A program made the translations under genes and the position numbers. The notes below the pieces were generated by a model. It did not search any database, was not told the DNA's origin, and was given only the letters and a program-made list of their open reading frames with translations. A stretch of DNA of 64,000 nt from Streptomyces monomycini. Its GTDB lineage: Bacteria > Actinomycetota > Actinomycetes > Streptomycetales > Streptomycetaceae. Location: assembly GCF_022271435.1 (NCBI RefSeq), contig NZ_JAFIQY010000011.1, forward strand, positions 124,001-188,000, written 5' to 3'. Below are positions 36,069 through 45,784 of the stretch, piece after piece (the stretch's first letter is position 1; each line of letters opens with the position of its first letter).

Positions 36069-37058
36069 TCATGTCGCGCGCAGCGTCTGCTGGGGAGTTC
36101 GGCCGTAGGCGGCGCGGTAGAGGGCGGCGAAACGGCCCTGGTGGGCGAAACCCCACCGGCCGGCTACCGCCGTGACCGTGACGCCACTGCCCGGAGTGGC
36201 GTCAACGAGGTCTTGATGAGCGTGGGCGAGGCGGACGCGCCGCAGGTAGCCGGTGGGCGTGGTGTCCATATGGCGGCGGAAAGCGTGCTGGAGGGCCCGC
36301 GGGCTGACATGTGCAGCCTCAGCCATCTCGGCCAGCCCGATGTCGGCGTCGGGGTGCGAGTCGATGAAGGCCACCGCGCGGCGCACCGTCGTCGGCGTCG
36401 CGTCGCGCAGCTTGGGAGCGGCGGGGTCATTGTGCTGGGTCAGAGTGTTGGGGAAGGCACTGAGTGCGGCTGTGGCCAGGAGGCGGGTGAGGCCGGAGAG
36501 GACCAGGGGCTGGGCGGCGACCTCCATGTGGGTTGTGATCTCCGCAGTGGCGAAGCCGACCGCGCGCTTCCAGTATCCGGCAAGGGCCGGGCTGACCGGC
36601 CTGGAGTCGGTGAAGCGCACCGGACCTTTGGGCAGGCCCGCTGTTGCCGCGGCCGCAGCCAGCGATCCCGGTGGCAGACCGACCGTGCGCAAGTGGGCGT
36701 GCGATACCCGTCCGATGCAGGGGTCGTCGGGCTGGGAGATCAACAGCACGTCGCCCGGTCCGAAACGTTCGCTGGACCGGGCCCGGGAGTGCTCCAAACG
36801 ACACCCCTCTCCTTGGAGATCCGAGACGAGCAACGGCTGCTGGGGCTCGCTGCGGTAGGTGATGTCGGCCGCCAGCGTCATCCGGTCAAGGGTGAACGCC
36901 CCCATCCCGTAACGGAAGTGAGTGATGCATTCGCCTGGGGCCAGGGTGTGGACCTGAAGCCGGGCGCCGTATGCGGCATCGAGGAAGGCCCGGCAGGCTT
37001 CCGGGTCGGTACTGGAGAATTCAACCGGATTGGGCCGGTCGGAAGCACTGACGCTCAT
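36069..37058 (-). CDS. AraC-family transcriptional regulator
   Basis: A 329-residue regulator. The N-terminal part (about 1-190) is a cupin-like sensing domain of the AraC_binding_2 type ('ITHFRYGMGAFTLDRMTL'). The C-terminal part (about 225-329) holds two HTH motifs: 'IGLAEMAEAAHVSPRALQHA' and 'VTVTAVAGRWGFAHQGRFAA', followed by 'YRAAYGRTPQQTLR'. ATG 37058 was preferred over upstream in-frame starts because AAGGAA lies about 9 bases before it. No neighbouring operon indicates its target. Confidence 0.92.
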   Translation of the reverse strand: MSVSASDRPNPVEFSSTDPEACRAFLDAAYGARLQVHTLAPGECITHFRYGMGAFTLDRMTLAADITYRSEPQQPLLVSDLQGEGCRLEHSRARSSERFGPGDVLLISQPDDPCIGRVSHAHLRTVGLPPGSLAAAAATAGLPKGPVRFTDSRPVSPALAGYWKRAVGFATAEITTHMEVAAQPLVLSGLTRLLATAALSAFPNTLTQHNDPAAPKLRDATPTTVRRAVAFIDSHPDADIGLAEMAEAAHVSPRALQHAFRRHMDTTPTGYLRRVRLAHAHQDLVDATPGSGVTVTAVAGRWGFAHQGRFAALYRAAYGRTPQQTLRAT

Positions 37059-38287
37059 AACGCCACGTTCCTTCTGCACGCCAACTACAAGGAAGTGGGC
37101 CTGGTGCATTACGGGCCGATTCATCTGCCGAAGTGGGGCCCATAAATCCAGGGTACCGGGCCTGGCCGTGGGTGGCGCAGCACGTCTGCGTGATCCACGG
37201 GCACGGTGACAACGACCGAAACCTGTCCGCCGCATCGGCGTCTCCTTGACTGCCGTAGCGTGAGCGACATCCATCCGAGCTGCTGGCCGCTCTCGGGCCC
37301 CACCTCCGCCCGGCCCCCGGGGCGGAGGTGTTCAACGTCGGCGTGTGGTCGACTTCGCTCTGGCTCATGACGCCGGGGCGGGGCAGGCTGCCCGCATGAG
37401 CCGGAATATGCGCCAAAAGTCTCCGCGGCCGCCCATGATGCACTATTGATCAACTTGGTCGGGCGCCGACCCGACAGCTCTTTCGGTGCGGGGCGGCAGC
37501 CGAAGAAGGCTCGTTTTGCCGTCGGACTTCGTTCAGCTACGGCGAGTTCAATGTGCCCTCCAGGCAGGACAGGCCATCCGGCTCTACGTGTCTGTAGGGC
37601 GAGTGGCCTTCCACGCAGAGCAGAGACGTCCTGTGCCAGGCACGAGGTGAGGCCGGTCTCGGCGAACTGCCGGCAGGCCCTTGTTGACGGTTGAGCCGTC
37701 ACATGTGCCGGGCGAGTGTGCGGACGTCGGGGGGGGGGAAAAACCGCCCGTACGCCTGGTGACCACTGTCTGTCGGCAGGGACCGCTGGTCCCAGAGGAG
37801 CCGCCTGCCGAGCGGCTGGGCACGCCGGGCCGGCGGGGGACGCTGCTTCCGGCCATCTGCGTGCCGCCCTGAGCTGCCGCGACCAGCCCACGGTGCGGTG
37901 AAGCTGCCGGGATGCCACAACTGCCGCTGGACAACTCTGTCGTCCCGGGTGCCTGCTGCCATTCTGGCGGCCCCGCGGATAGCGGCAACGGCGCCTTCGG
38001 CGGGCCCATGGGGATTCCGCCTGCGGGCACAGTCCGACCTGCGTACGGGTAGGTGCAGGCTGTACGTGTCCTGGGAGCTGACAGTGCGGATCAGGTGGTC
38101 CCATGCGACCAGGCCCGGCCCCGGCACAGGGCCCCGGCCGTCGGCCCCGCGCACACGTCTCATCTCAGCGGTCGCCACCATGTCGGTGGTCTCTTCTGCT
38201 TCTGCGTGCCCGAGCGCGCACCGGCAGCGTCGCACACGGCCAGCATCCATGCTGACTGCCGTATTCCGGTTTGGCTGAAAGGACACG
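37059..38287. other. 1.2-kb gap with a homopolymer run
   Basis: No gene with family support is seen. A run of ten G followed by five A starts at 37729, which is prone to replication or sequencing error. Fragments on the minus strand around 38000-38160 read partly like protein but match nothing I recognise. Confidence 0.4.
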
Positions 38288-39085
38288 TTGGCAGCCGTAC
38301 GCTACGGGGACTCGGCACGAATGTGCCATCGCAGCGGGAGCAGGGGACGCCGGACGACCGGGTTCGAGGTGGTGCATCTGGTGCACGCGGCCGCCCGCAA
38401 GCGGGACCGAGCACACTTTCCTGAGCGGCTGTGTGCGGCCCTTTGCCGCGGCCTGCCGGTGGACGAGGTGTCCCTGTGCCTGTCCACCGGCCCTACCTCC
38501 CAGCAGATGCTGGGCACCTGCGGAACGGCCGTACTGCGCCTGGAGGAGGTGCAGTTCGAAACCGGCGAAGGCCCCGGCACCGACGCCGCCACCACCGGCC
38601 GGCCCGTGCTCTACCCCGACCTGCATACGCAACCGATGCCCTACCCCTTCTTCGCACCCCGCCTGCACGAAGTAGCCGCCGACATCGCCGCCGTCTACGC
38701 CTTCCCCCTCACCCTCGGCACCCACACCTTCGGCACCGCACAGTGCCTGCGCTTCGACCCGCTGCGCCTGGACGCCATGGCCCTGGCCCACACCGCCGCG
38801 GCCGTGGATGCGACAGCGGGCCTGGTCGCCGACTTCTGCCTGCCCCACCTTGCCGCCGACGAACCCCTGCCGTGGGAGCCCGCCGAAACCCTGGACGCAC
38901 ACTGGGGCACCACCTACCGGGCCACCGGAGTCCTGGCCGGCATCCTGGACACCTCCCTTCCCAACGCCCACGCACGCCTGCGCGCCCTGGCCTTCGCCAC
39001 CGGCCGCCCCCTGCCCGCGCTGGCCCACGCCATCCTCCACCACCGCCACCCCCCAGACGGCGACGACAACGGCCGGTCCGCCTGA
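38288..39085 (+). CDS. GAF-ANTAR regulator
   Basis: A 265-residue protein. A GAF domain covers about residues 25-175 ('DEVSLCLSTGPTSQQML', 'FETGEGPGTDAATTGRPVL', 'VYAFPLTLGTHTFGTAQCL'). A short ANTAR-like three-helix end follows (about 205-255, 'YRATGVLAGILDTSLPNAHA', 'RLRALAFATGRPLPALAHAI'). ANTAR proteins act on nascent RNA terminators; the GAF part would sense a small ligand. TTG 38288 has GAAAGGA four bases upstream; ATG 38321 is an alternative. Confidence 0.82.
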   Translation: MAAVRYGDSARMCHRSGSRGRRTTGFEVVHLVHAAARKRDRAHFPERLCAALCRGLPVDEVSLCLSTGPTSQQMLGTCGTAVLRLEEVQFETGEGPGTDAATTGRPVLYPDLHTQPMPYPFFAPRLHEVAADIAAVYAFPLTLGTHTFGTAQCLRFDPLRLDAMALAHTAAAVDATAGLVADFCLPHLAADEPLPWEPAETLDAHWGTTYRATGVLAGILDTSLPNAHARLRALAFATGRPLPALAHAILHHRHPPDGDDNGRSA

Positions 39086-39348
39086 CGCCACCAACATGTC
39101 GCGGTGGGCGAGCTATTCAGCCAACCGGTCCGACGACTGTTCGGAACTACCTGGGTGCAGTTCACGAGTGAGCTCCCGCTTGGCCGGACGGAGCCCGAAT
39201 GGCCATTACCTGAAGTGATCTCGTGTTCTCCGGGCGGCAGCAACGACCGCTGCCTGCGGGGAACCGCGCCGCCGATCCGGGAGGTGAAGTGCCGGTCGCC
39301 TCGGCACCGGGCGGACGGAGGACGCATGTGTCCGTCCGGATCCGATCG

Positions 39349-39354
39349 TAGAGT
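39349..39354 (+). promoter_or_regulatory. Candidate -10 element of the carbonic anhydrase gene
   Basis: TAGAGT ends seven bases before ATG 39362, and no ribosome site is seen, so the transcript may be leaderless. The -35 is weak. Confidence 0.4.
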
Positions 39355-39361
39355 TTTGGCC

Positions 39362-39997
39362 ATGACCGTAGATCTGAAGCCCCGCGACGCTCTCGACTTG
39401 CTGCTGGCCGGCAACGAACGGTTCGTCGCCGGCACACCCCAGCACCCGAACCAGGACGCCGCACGCCGTACGGAGATCACACCGGGGCAGAACCCGTTTG
39501 CCGTGCTGTTCGGCTGCTCGGACTCCCGCCTGGCCGCGGAGATCATCTTCGACCGGGGGCTGGGGGACCTGTTCGTGGTGCGCACGGCGGGACACGTGAC
39601 GGGTCCGGAGGTGCTGGGCAGCATCGAGTACGGGGTAAGCCTGCTGGCCAGCCCGCTGGTCGTGGTGCTGGGGCACGATGCGTGCGGTGCGGTGGCGGCG
39701 ACCCGCGCTGCCGTCCAGGACGGCACGACGGCCGGGGGCTATGTGCGCGATGTGATCGAACGGGTCACGCCCAGCGTGCTGGCCGCCCGTGCCGCCGGGC
39801 ACACCGAGGACGCGGAGTTCATCGCCGAGCACATCCGGCACACGGTCGATCTGCTGCTGGAGCGTTCACGGTCGCTGGCTGAGGCCGTTGATGCCGGTCG
39901 GGTGGCGGTGGTGGGCCTGTCGTACCGGCTGGCCGACGGCACCGCCCACCTGGTCACCGCCCGCGGCCTTGACCCGGCGGCCGGCTCCGCCACGTAA
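39362..39997 (+). CDS. Beta-class carbonic anhydrase
   Basis: A 211-residue beta-carbonic anhydrase, interconverting CO2 and bicarbonate. Zinc ligands and the Asp-Arg dyad are visible: Cys in 'GCSDSRLAAE' (about residue 52), His and Cys in 'VLGHDACGAVAAT' (about 103-106). Other family marks are 'DLFVVRTAGHV' and 'LGSIEYGVSLL'. The length is normal and no signal peptide is seen, so it is cytoplasmic. It stands alone, likely as its own transcription unit. Confidence 0.93.
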   Translation: MTVDLKPRDALDLLLAGNERFVAGTPQHPNQDAARRTEITPGQNPFAVLFGCSDSRLAAEIIFDRGLGDLFVVRTAGHVTGPEVLGSIEYGVSLLASPLVVVLGHDACGAVAATRAAVQDGTTAGGYVRDVIERVTPSVLAARAAGHTEDAEFIAEHIRHTVDLLLERSRSLAEAVDAGRVAVVGLSYRLADGTAHLVTARGLDPAAGSAT

Positions 39998-40044
39998 CGC
40001 CGACCCCCACGCAATGGCCGGTTTCGCCGGGCCGTACGTTCCTC

Positions 40045-40353
40045 TCAGGGCCCGCCGTCGTGGCATGCTCCCGAGACGGACCGCGGCGCGTCGTCGCGTG
40101 AGGAGACAGTCGAGCGTTCCCCGGCCCCGAAGCAGCCCAGCCTGATCAACAGGCTCTGCGTATCGAGGCGTATCCGTTCGGCCGTGAGCCGTTGTTCTGC
40201 GGCTCGCTCGCACATCTGACGGGCACGTCGCACCGTGGTCTCGGCGTGCCTGCGCATGGCACGGCTGCGTGCGGATACCTGCCGGGCGGGCTGATCCCAC
40301 AGGGCCGTCCGTTCTCCCGGCAGGCGGCTGGAGTCTCTCTCGTTCGTGGGCAT
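40045..40353 (-). CDS. Possible small basic helical protein (102 aa)
   Basis: The central part 'RRARQMCERAAEQRLTAERI' reads as a coherent amphipathic helix with balanced composition. ATG 40353 lacks a strong ribosome site. It converges on the carbonic anhydrase gene. I do not recognise the family. Confidence 0.42.
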   Translation of the reverse strand: MPTNERDSSRLPGERTALWDQPARQVSARSRAMRRHAETTVRRARQMCERAAEQRLTAERIRLDTQSLLIRLGCFGAGERSTVSSRDDAPRSVSGACHDGGP

Positions 40354-40950
40354 GTCGTGTTTCTACCGCTATTTCTGCGAGCGGCGGTGCTGCGGTTCCC
40401 CGCGGCGCGGTGACCGTCAGCCGTAGGCGCTCTGCTGTGCGGTCGAGTACGGCCGCTGTCCGCGGTCCGCGTGTTGTTCGGGGAGTTGGTGACACTCCGG
40501 CGAAGGGTGCTTGAAAGAGGTGAGGGCCTTCTGGCTCGGTACGGAGTGCGACATCTGCCATCGAGTGTGATGTACCGTATCGCCCCGCTGACACCGACCG
40601 GCCGCCTGCGGCTGGCGCGGTCGGACCAGCTGTGCGTCGGCATACGCCTCGGTGGCGTCGCGCTGGCAGGCGGCCAGGCACGGTGGGATCGCCTCGTACG
40701 CGGCGCGCCGGCGTGGTTGTTCTCGCACGAGCGGCCTACGGCCCGGTCCTGGTCGGCGGTCGCGGTGTGCAGTGCGGTCAGGGCCCGGTGCTGGACATCC
40801 GTCTCGGCCTGCCCACGCCGGAGTCGACTATGTCTGCCTGGCCCTGATCTCGGGCAGGCGGACCATCCCGCGCAGTGATCGCCTACACCCTTACGCGGGG
40901 CGCCGGCCAGCTCTCCGGTCGGAGCCATGTCCGGCGACGGCGCGGTGGGC
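40354..40950. other. Gap downstream of the sigma-factor operon
   Basis: Overlapping frames on both strands have no family support or ribosome sites. Nothing else is recognised. Confidence 0.4.
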
Positions 40951-42654
40951 CTAGCCGGGTTCGTCGGTGGGAGCAGTCGGCCGGACGACGAAATCCTGGT
41001 AGTGGCCCGGCCGGTTGGCGAAGGGACCGGTTCCGGACGATCCGTCCGTCGGCGGTTCCCCCGTCGGCGCCTGCGATTCGGACGGCCCGACGCGCGTGCC
41101 GTCACCGGCCGGCGGCTGTTCGAACGGCTGCGTCACCTTCTCTTTCGGCGGCTGTTCCGGGGAAGACGTCTGAGGTGTGGACGGTGAGGTCCCGGCGGGG
41201 GCCGGTGCCGAAACCGAAGATCGGGCGTCTCCCGGCGGGCCGGCAGACGGGCCCGCCGGCTTCTGCGCCTTCGGGGCGGGCCCGGGAGTCGGCGCTGTGG
41301 CCGCGGAACCGCTCGGCGCCGGCCCGGGGCCTGCCTGCCCCGGGCCCGTGTGGCGGGCCGAGCCGCCACCGGGCGCCGACGAGGTGCCGTGCGGCTCCCC
41401 GGGCGGGGCCGTGTTGCTCCAGGGGAGCTGCGTCATCGGCAGATCGGCGCCACCGTTTCCGTAGGCCACGCCCAGGGCCAGCGCGAGCGCCACGAGGGTG
41501 TTGACCGTGATGCGGCGCCCGATGCCCGGTGAACCGCCCGGCCGGCCGCGGCTGCCGGCGCAGGCGGCCGGAACACGGTTCCGGCCGGCCTTTCGGCCGC
41601 TGCGGCGCGCATACCAGCCGCTTTGCGGCGCCGATGGGCTCTTGGCCTCCGTCGTGGGCCCGCCGTCGGCCGGGAAGCTGGCGGCAACCAGGTCGAACCG
41701 GTCCCGAGCCACGTCCGCCAGGAGGTCGGCGAACGCGAAGGGCACGGCGACGGGGAACCAACGGGCGACACTGCGCCTGCCGTTGCCCTTGCACGTACGG
41801 CACGTGCCGGTGTGGCGGGTCACGGAACCGCACACGAAGTGCGGCAGGGCTTCGGCACTGGCGGGGACGGCGAGGAACCGTTCCAGGGCTGCTGCCTGGC
41901 GCCGGTGCCGTTCGGCCGCCGCGTGGTCTCCCTCGGCCTCGGCGGCCAGGGCAGCGGCCTTTCGGGACGTCACGGCGCCGTTGAGGAGTTTGTTGAGCCC
42001 ACCGCACGCATCCCGGTTGCGCGGGTCCTTGGCCAGCACATTGGACTTGAAGGCTTTCTGCAGCGCCTCCAGGTGGTCCTTGGTGCTCCCGCTGGCGAGT
42101 CCGAGCCCCTGCGCCAAGACGTCTCCGGTCAGCTCCTCACCGGCGTACAGCTCGTGGAACCGCTGCCGGACCGGACCCTGCGCCGCCGCGATGTTCCTGA
42201 CCAGCGCCAGGGCACGGCTGCGCCGGGCCGTGAAGTCGGTGTCGTCCGCGACGACCTGCCGCAGCCGGTGGGCGGACTCCGGGCCGGCCGTCTCCTCCCA
42301 GCGCTCCAGGGGAATGCCGAGGGGCCGGGCGGCCCGGTCCTTCTTTCGCCACTGCTCGGCACAGCGCCGCCGGGCGATCTCGTAGAGCCAGGGTTCCAGG
42401 GCCTCGGGGCGCTTGAGGTCTTTGAGGTTCGCCCAGGCCGTCAGAAAGGTCTCCTGGAGGGCATCTTGCGCGGCGTCCCGGTCGGGCAGCAGCCGCTTGA
42501 GACAGAAGCCGTACAGGCGCGCGCCGTGCTCCCGGTACAGCTCGTCGAAGAGGTCGCGGTGTACCAGCCGGTCGGTGGTGGCCTGGAAGCGCCTGACCAG
42601 GGCGGCGCTGTCCTTGCCGGTCGCCGTCCGCCTGATGCTGATTGATGCGGTCAC
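40951..42654 (-). CDS. ECF-type sigma factor with long membrane/proline-rich extension
   Basis: A 567-residue protein from GTG 42654. Sigma region 2 is at about residues 35-105 ('LFDELYREHGARLYGFCLKR', 'DAAQDALQETFLTAWANL', 'LEPWLYEIARRRCAEQWRKK'). The region normally used for sigma 4 is hard to recognise. A cysteine group 'CGSVTRHTGTCRTCKGNG' (near 300) could bind zinc. One membrane segment (about 402-420, 'TVNTLVALALALGVAYGNG') and a Pro/Ser/Gly-rich tail of about 140 residues follow. This is far longer than a normal ECF sigma (about 180 residues) and suggests a membrane-tethered form with an exported tail. Its GTG overlaps the stop of the upstream small gene. Confidence 0.8.
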   Translation of the reverse strand: MTASISIRRTATGKDSAALVRRFQATTDRLVHRDLFDELYREHGARLYGFCLKRLLPDRDAAQDALQETFLTAWANLKDLKRPEALEPWLYEIARRRCAEQWRKKDRAARPLGIPLERWEETAGPESAHRLRQVVADDTDFTARRSRALALVRNIAAAQGPVRQRFHELYAGEELTGDVLAQGLGLASGSTKDHLEALQKAFKSNVLAKDPRNRDACGGLNKLLNGAVTSRKAAALAAEAEGDHAAAERHRRQAAALERFLAVPASAEALPHFVCGSVTRHTGTCRTCKGNGRRSVARWFPVAVPFAFADLLADVARDRFDLVAASFPADGGPTTEAKSPSAPQSGWYARRSGRKAGRNRVPAACAGSRGRPGGSPGIGRRITVNTLVALALALGVAYGNGGADLPMTQLPWSNTAPPGEPHGTSSAPGGGSARHTGPGQAGPGPAPSGSAATAPTPGPAPKAQKPAGPSAGPPGDARSSVSAPAPAGTSPSTPQTSSPEQPPKEKVTQPFEQPPAGDGTRVGPSESQAPTGEPPTDGSSGTGPFANRPGHYQDFVVRPTAPTDEPG

Positions 42655-42908
42655 TGCTCCACCCCCGTGTGCTCCGGCCCGCGGCCGGAGCACGAGCGTC
42701 GCACGCGGGCTCGCGCGGCGGCCCGCCACGGCCGGGGCGCACGGTGGTGCAGGGGGCGCGGACGGAGCGCGACGGCGCCGATGACGGCATCGGCGCACAG
42801 CACCAGCAGGTCCCTGAGCGTGCCAGCGGGCAGCAGCAGGTCCGTCAGCGCCATCACCGAGCCCAGTAGTGCCACCCGCACCACGTCCGGCAGCAGCTTC
42901 CGATTCAT
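42651..42908 (-). CDS. Small membrane protein coupled to the sigma factor
   Basis: An 85-residue protein with two hydrophobic stretches (about residues 8-28 and 31-48) and a basic Arg-rich tail. GGGAGAAG precedes ATG 42908. Its TGA overlaps the sigma factor GTG by the string GTGA, so the two are translationally coupled. It could be a membrane partner or anti-sigma-like protein, but no family is recognised. Confidence 0.72.
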   Translation of the reverse strand: MNRKLLPDVVRVALLGSVMALTDLLLPAGTLRDLLVLCADAVIGAVALRPRPLHHRAPRPWRAAARARVRRSCSGRGPEHTGVEQ

Positions 42909-43194
42909 GGTTCTTCTCCCTCGACTGTTCCGGCTGGAAGACGGTCGTAGGAGAAGGGTTCGCGGGCGGGCCCGTTGGGGGCACTTCCCCGGAGAAGTTT
43001 TCCGGGCCCGGGCCGTGGCGCGCCGCGGGGCGTTGTCAGCCCCGCCCGGGCTGATGTGCTGAACGGCTGTCACCGAGTCGGCCCGACCAGGGGCCGCGGT
43101 TCGGGCAGTCGCCGCGTCGAGCCGGGGAGCGCAGTGGACCAGTGCAGGCACTCCGCTACCTGTCTCTCGTCCGCCGGGTACGTTCGTGTCAACA

Positions 43195-43466
43195 GCCTGG
43201 AGGATGTCGCGGGCGGTCTCGGTCAGCGGGCGGCCCGAGGCGAGGGCCCGGGTCCGCAGCCGACCGGCCAGTGCGTCGGCCGCCCGCAGCCCGTCCGCCG
43301 CGTGCTGCGTCGTCAGCGATCTCGGTGTTGGGCGGAGCCGGCCAGTGTCCTGAACCGGACCGAGTCGGTGTGCGCCGGCCACACGAAGGCCGCCCCATCC
43401 CAGCGCTTGAGCGTCCACGGCGTATTGCGACCACCGCTGGCCCGCATCCCCCGCTAAATCCGGCAT
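43195..43466 (-). pseudogene. GAF-ANTAR regulator remnant
   Basis: The frame ending at 43466 reads 'RWSQYAVDAQALGWGGLRVA', like the middle of a GAF domain, then 'ADALAGRLRTRALASGRPLT' and 'ETARDIL', like the end of an ANTAR domain. The section between them is too short for a working GAF domain, so an internal deletion is likely. No start with a ribosome site is present. Confidence 0.55.
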
Positions 43467-43577
43467 CTGGCCGGCACCTCACGGAATTCTGCCGCCCGCC
43501 CCGGGCCTTGGCTCAGCGCGAACTGGGCATCTTTAGGCCAGCGAGCAACTTGTGCACAGACGCCCGGCGCCTCCTCC

Positions 43578-44525
43578 TCAAATCTCCGCGTTACGACCGG
43601 TGGTGGCACTTGGGGATTTGTCGAGGGTCAGGGCGATGTAGCGGCTGGCGCGTTGGACGGGGCGGTGGGCGACGGCGGTGGCGGCGAAGGTGAGCCACTG
43701 GGCTGAGGTGAGGTCCTGGAGGCCAGGCCAGCGGCTGCACAGCAGGCGCCGTCCGGTGGCGGACAGGGCCAGGCGGGCTATCAGCGTGCCGAGGGCCATG
43801 AAGGGGCGGGTGACCGCGTGGGTCCAGTCGTGGACGCGGCAGGGGGCGAAGCCGATGTCGATGGCGTGACGGATGTAGCGGCCCACGGGTTCGAATTCCT
43901 CGAAGGCCCAGGCGGTGCGGACGAGCCGTCCGGGGTCCGCGGCAGCGATGTCGCCGGGCTGGTTGGTGCTCCATGCGAAGTCGACCAGGACCAGGCGGCC
44001 GCCGGGGGCGAGGATGCGGTATGCCTGTTCCAGGAAGGAGCGCCGGCCCTGGGGGCCGAAATGGAACGCCGCCTCCAGGCAGTGGATCTTGTTGTAGGTG
44101 GCGTCGCCGAAAGAGGGCCGGGTGCTGGGCCGGCTGGTCACGGCGGGGCCGAGGTCGGTGGCGTCGGCGGTGAGGAAGCAGACGCCGGGGCGGTGGCCGT
44201 GGCGCTGGACGGCGGTGGCGATGTGGGGCGGGTAGAGGTCGACGCCGGTGACGGTGGCGCCGCGATCGCGGATGCAGCGGGTGGTGTATCCGGTGCCGCA
44301 GGCGACGTCCAGGACCCGGTCGCCGTCGGCAAGGTTGAGCAAGCCGATGGACCGCTCGGCCAGCGCCCGCTGGAAGGGCGCCAGGCCGGTGAGCAGCCGG
44401 GGCCAGGTCAGTGGTGTGTAGTAGCCGAGGTTGACCAGGTCGCCCCAGCCTAGGGCGCGCAGAACCGGGAAGAGGGGGTTGCCGGTGGTCTCGTATGCGT
44501 CGGCGAGCGGTGGTTGCGCGCTCAC
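43578..44525 (-). CDS. Class I SAM-dependent methyltransferase (cluster tailoring)
   Basis: A 315-residue methyltransferase. The SAM-binding motif 'VLDVACGTGYTT' is near residue 73, the acidic motif 'TGVDLYPPHIATAV' near 94 and 'YRILAPGGRLVLVDF' near 182. The C-terminal third (about 240-315) is helical and not assigned. It resembles small-molecule C- or O-methyltransferases, so a lipid intermediate is a possible substrate. It is the last gene of the leftward cluster, 95 bases after the reductase gene. GTG 44525 has GAGGTG upstream. Confidence 0.85.
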   Translation of the reverse strand: MSAQPPLADAYETTGNPLFPVLRALGWGDLVNLGYYTPLTWPRLLTGLAPFQRALAERSIGLLNLADGDRVLDVACGTGYTTRCIRDRGATVTGVDLYPPHIATAVQRHGHRPGVCFLTADATDLGPAVTSRPSTRPSFGDATYNKIHCLEAAFHFGPQGRRSFLEQAYRILAPGGRLVLVDFAWSTNQPGDIAAADPGRLVRTAWAFEEFEPVGRYIRHAIDIGFAPCRVHDWTHAVTRPFMALGTLIARLALSATGRRLLCSRWPGLQDLTSAQWLTFAATAVAHRPVQRASRYIALTLDKSPSATTGRNAEI

Positions 44526-44620
44526 GGGCACCTCACTGTCGGCGGTCGCGGTCGGCGGACAGACTCCGGGCCTGTCGGTCAGCGGTGAGTCGGCCGTACT
44601 GCTCGGAATCCGAGAGGGGG

Positions 44621-45784
44621 TTATCGAAGCGCTTCGGCTGCAGGAGCATGGCCCGGAGAGAGCGGCTGATGGGCTGCGGGGCTCGGTGTGGCGAACGCGT
44701 CGGTGAGATAGGCGGGGGTGAGTATCGAGGGGGCGGGCAGGTGGTGCAGGTGCTCCAGGTAGTGGGACCGCGCGTACTGGCGGTTCAGGTTCATGTAGAG
44801 GCAGGCCCCCTGGCTCATGTGCTGCAGGAGCTTCTCCAGGGGGGTGGGGTCCGCGATGCGCGGGGACAGCGTCAGGCGCAGGCCGGGTAGGTGGCACAGC
44901 AGGGCGTCGAGCAGGACGGGCACGGCGACTTCGTGGGGGTGTACCAAGTGGACCACTTCGGCGCTGCCGGAGCGAGTGTCCGCGCAGTCGGTCAGATGCA
45001 CGAGAGCCCGGGCTGCGTACTCGACCTGCAGCAGGTTCAGTGTGGCGTGGGAGGATCCGGGCAGTCGTGCGGTGGCCGGGTGCCCGGGACCGAGCTGGCC
45101 ACGCTCGGCGGCGCAGTCAGCGAGGCGCCTGATGCTGGCCGCGGCGGCCCCCAGCCTGTGCAGGGGAGACCGGGGGGCCTCCGACAGACCGGGACGGTTA
45201 GTGACCAGCAGGCTGGGGCGCGCGATGAGCGCTGAGCGGCCGGTGCCTGTCGCGTAGTGGTGCACCAAGAGTTCGGCTTCGTACTTCGACTCTTCGTAGG
45301 GGGTCAGGAAGCCGCCGGGGGGCCGGACGGTCGCCTCGGGGGCTGTACCGGTACGGCGGCGCCCGGCGACGTAGGCGGTGCTGATGTGCACGAACTTCAG
45401 GCGGGGCCCGGCGGCCCGGGCCAGGCGCAGCAGATGGTCGGTGCCGGTGACGTTGACCGTGTGCAGCACCTCGACCGAGGCGTCGAGGCCGATGTGGCCC
45501 GCGAAGTGACACAGGGTGGTGGCGCGCTCGGCGAGAGCCGCGTAGACACGGCCGTCCAGCCCCAGCAGCGGGTCTTCGATATTGATCTGCATGGGTTTGA
45601 CCCGCTGGAGGTGGGTGCGATCGACCGGTTGCCCGGTGGCGGACAGCGCGGCCTGCAGCCGGGCTCGGGCCCGGTGGGGTGCGTCGCGCCCCAGGGCGAT
45701 GGCGCGCTCTTGTGGGTGCCGGGCCAGGTAGGCGGCCAGGTAGTGCGAGCCGAGGAAACCCGTGGCTCCTGTCAGGACGAGCAT
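44621..45784 (-). CDS. NAD(P)-binding thioester/acyl reductase-like SDR
   Basis: A 387-residue extended SDR of the 'male sterility' (fatty acyl reductase/thioester reductase) group. The cofactor loop 'LTGATGFLGSHYLAAYLA' opens the protein. Other marks are 'FVHISTAYVAGRR' near residue 135 and the YxxxK pair in 'YEESKYEAELLV' near 163. A substrate domain of about 150 residues follows. Such enzymes reduce acyl-ACP or acyl-CoA to aldehyde or alcohol. ATG 45784 was chosen since GGAAAGG lies just upstream; ATG 45802 is possible. In this cluster it could release the lipid reductively. Confidence 0.82.
   Translation of the reverse strand: MLVLTGATGFLGSHYLAAYLARHPQERAIALGRDAPHRARARLQAALSATGQPVDRTHLQRVKPMQINIEDPLLGLDGRVYAALAERATTLCHFAGHIGLDASVEVLHTVNVTGTDHLLRLARAAGPRLKFVHISTAYVAGRRRTGTAPEATVRPPGGFLTPYEESKYEAELLVHHYATGTGRSALIARPSLLVTNRPGLSEAPRSPLHRLGAAAASIRRLADCAAERGQLGPGHPATARLPGSSHATLNLLQVEYAARALVHLTDCADTRSGSAEVVHLVHPHEVAVPVLLDALLCHLPGLRLTLSPRIADPTPLEKLLQHMSQGACLYMNLNRQYARSHYLEHLHHLPAPSILTPAYLTDAFATPSPAAHQPLSPGHAPAAEALR

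Noticed and set aside
37729..37743. Run of ten G followed by five A
   Set aside because: Considered as a phase-variable tract, but no gene spans it. A sequencing or polymerase-slippage artefact is as likely.
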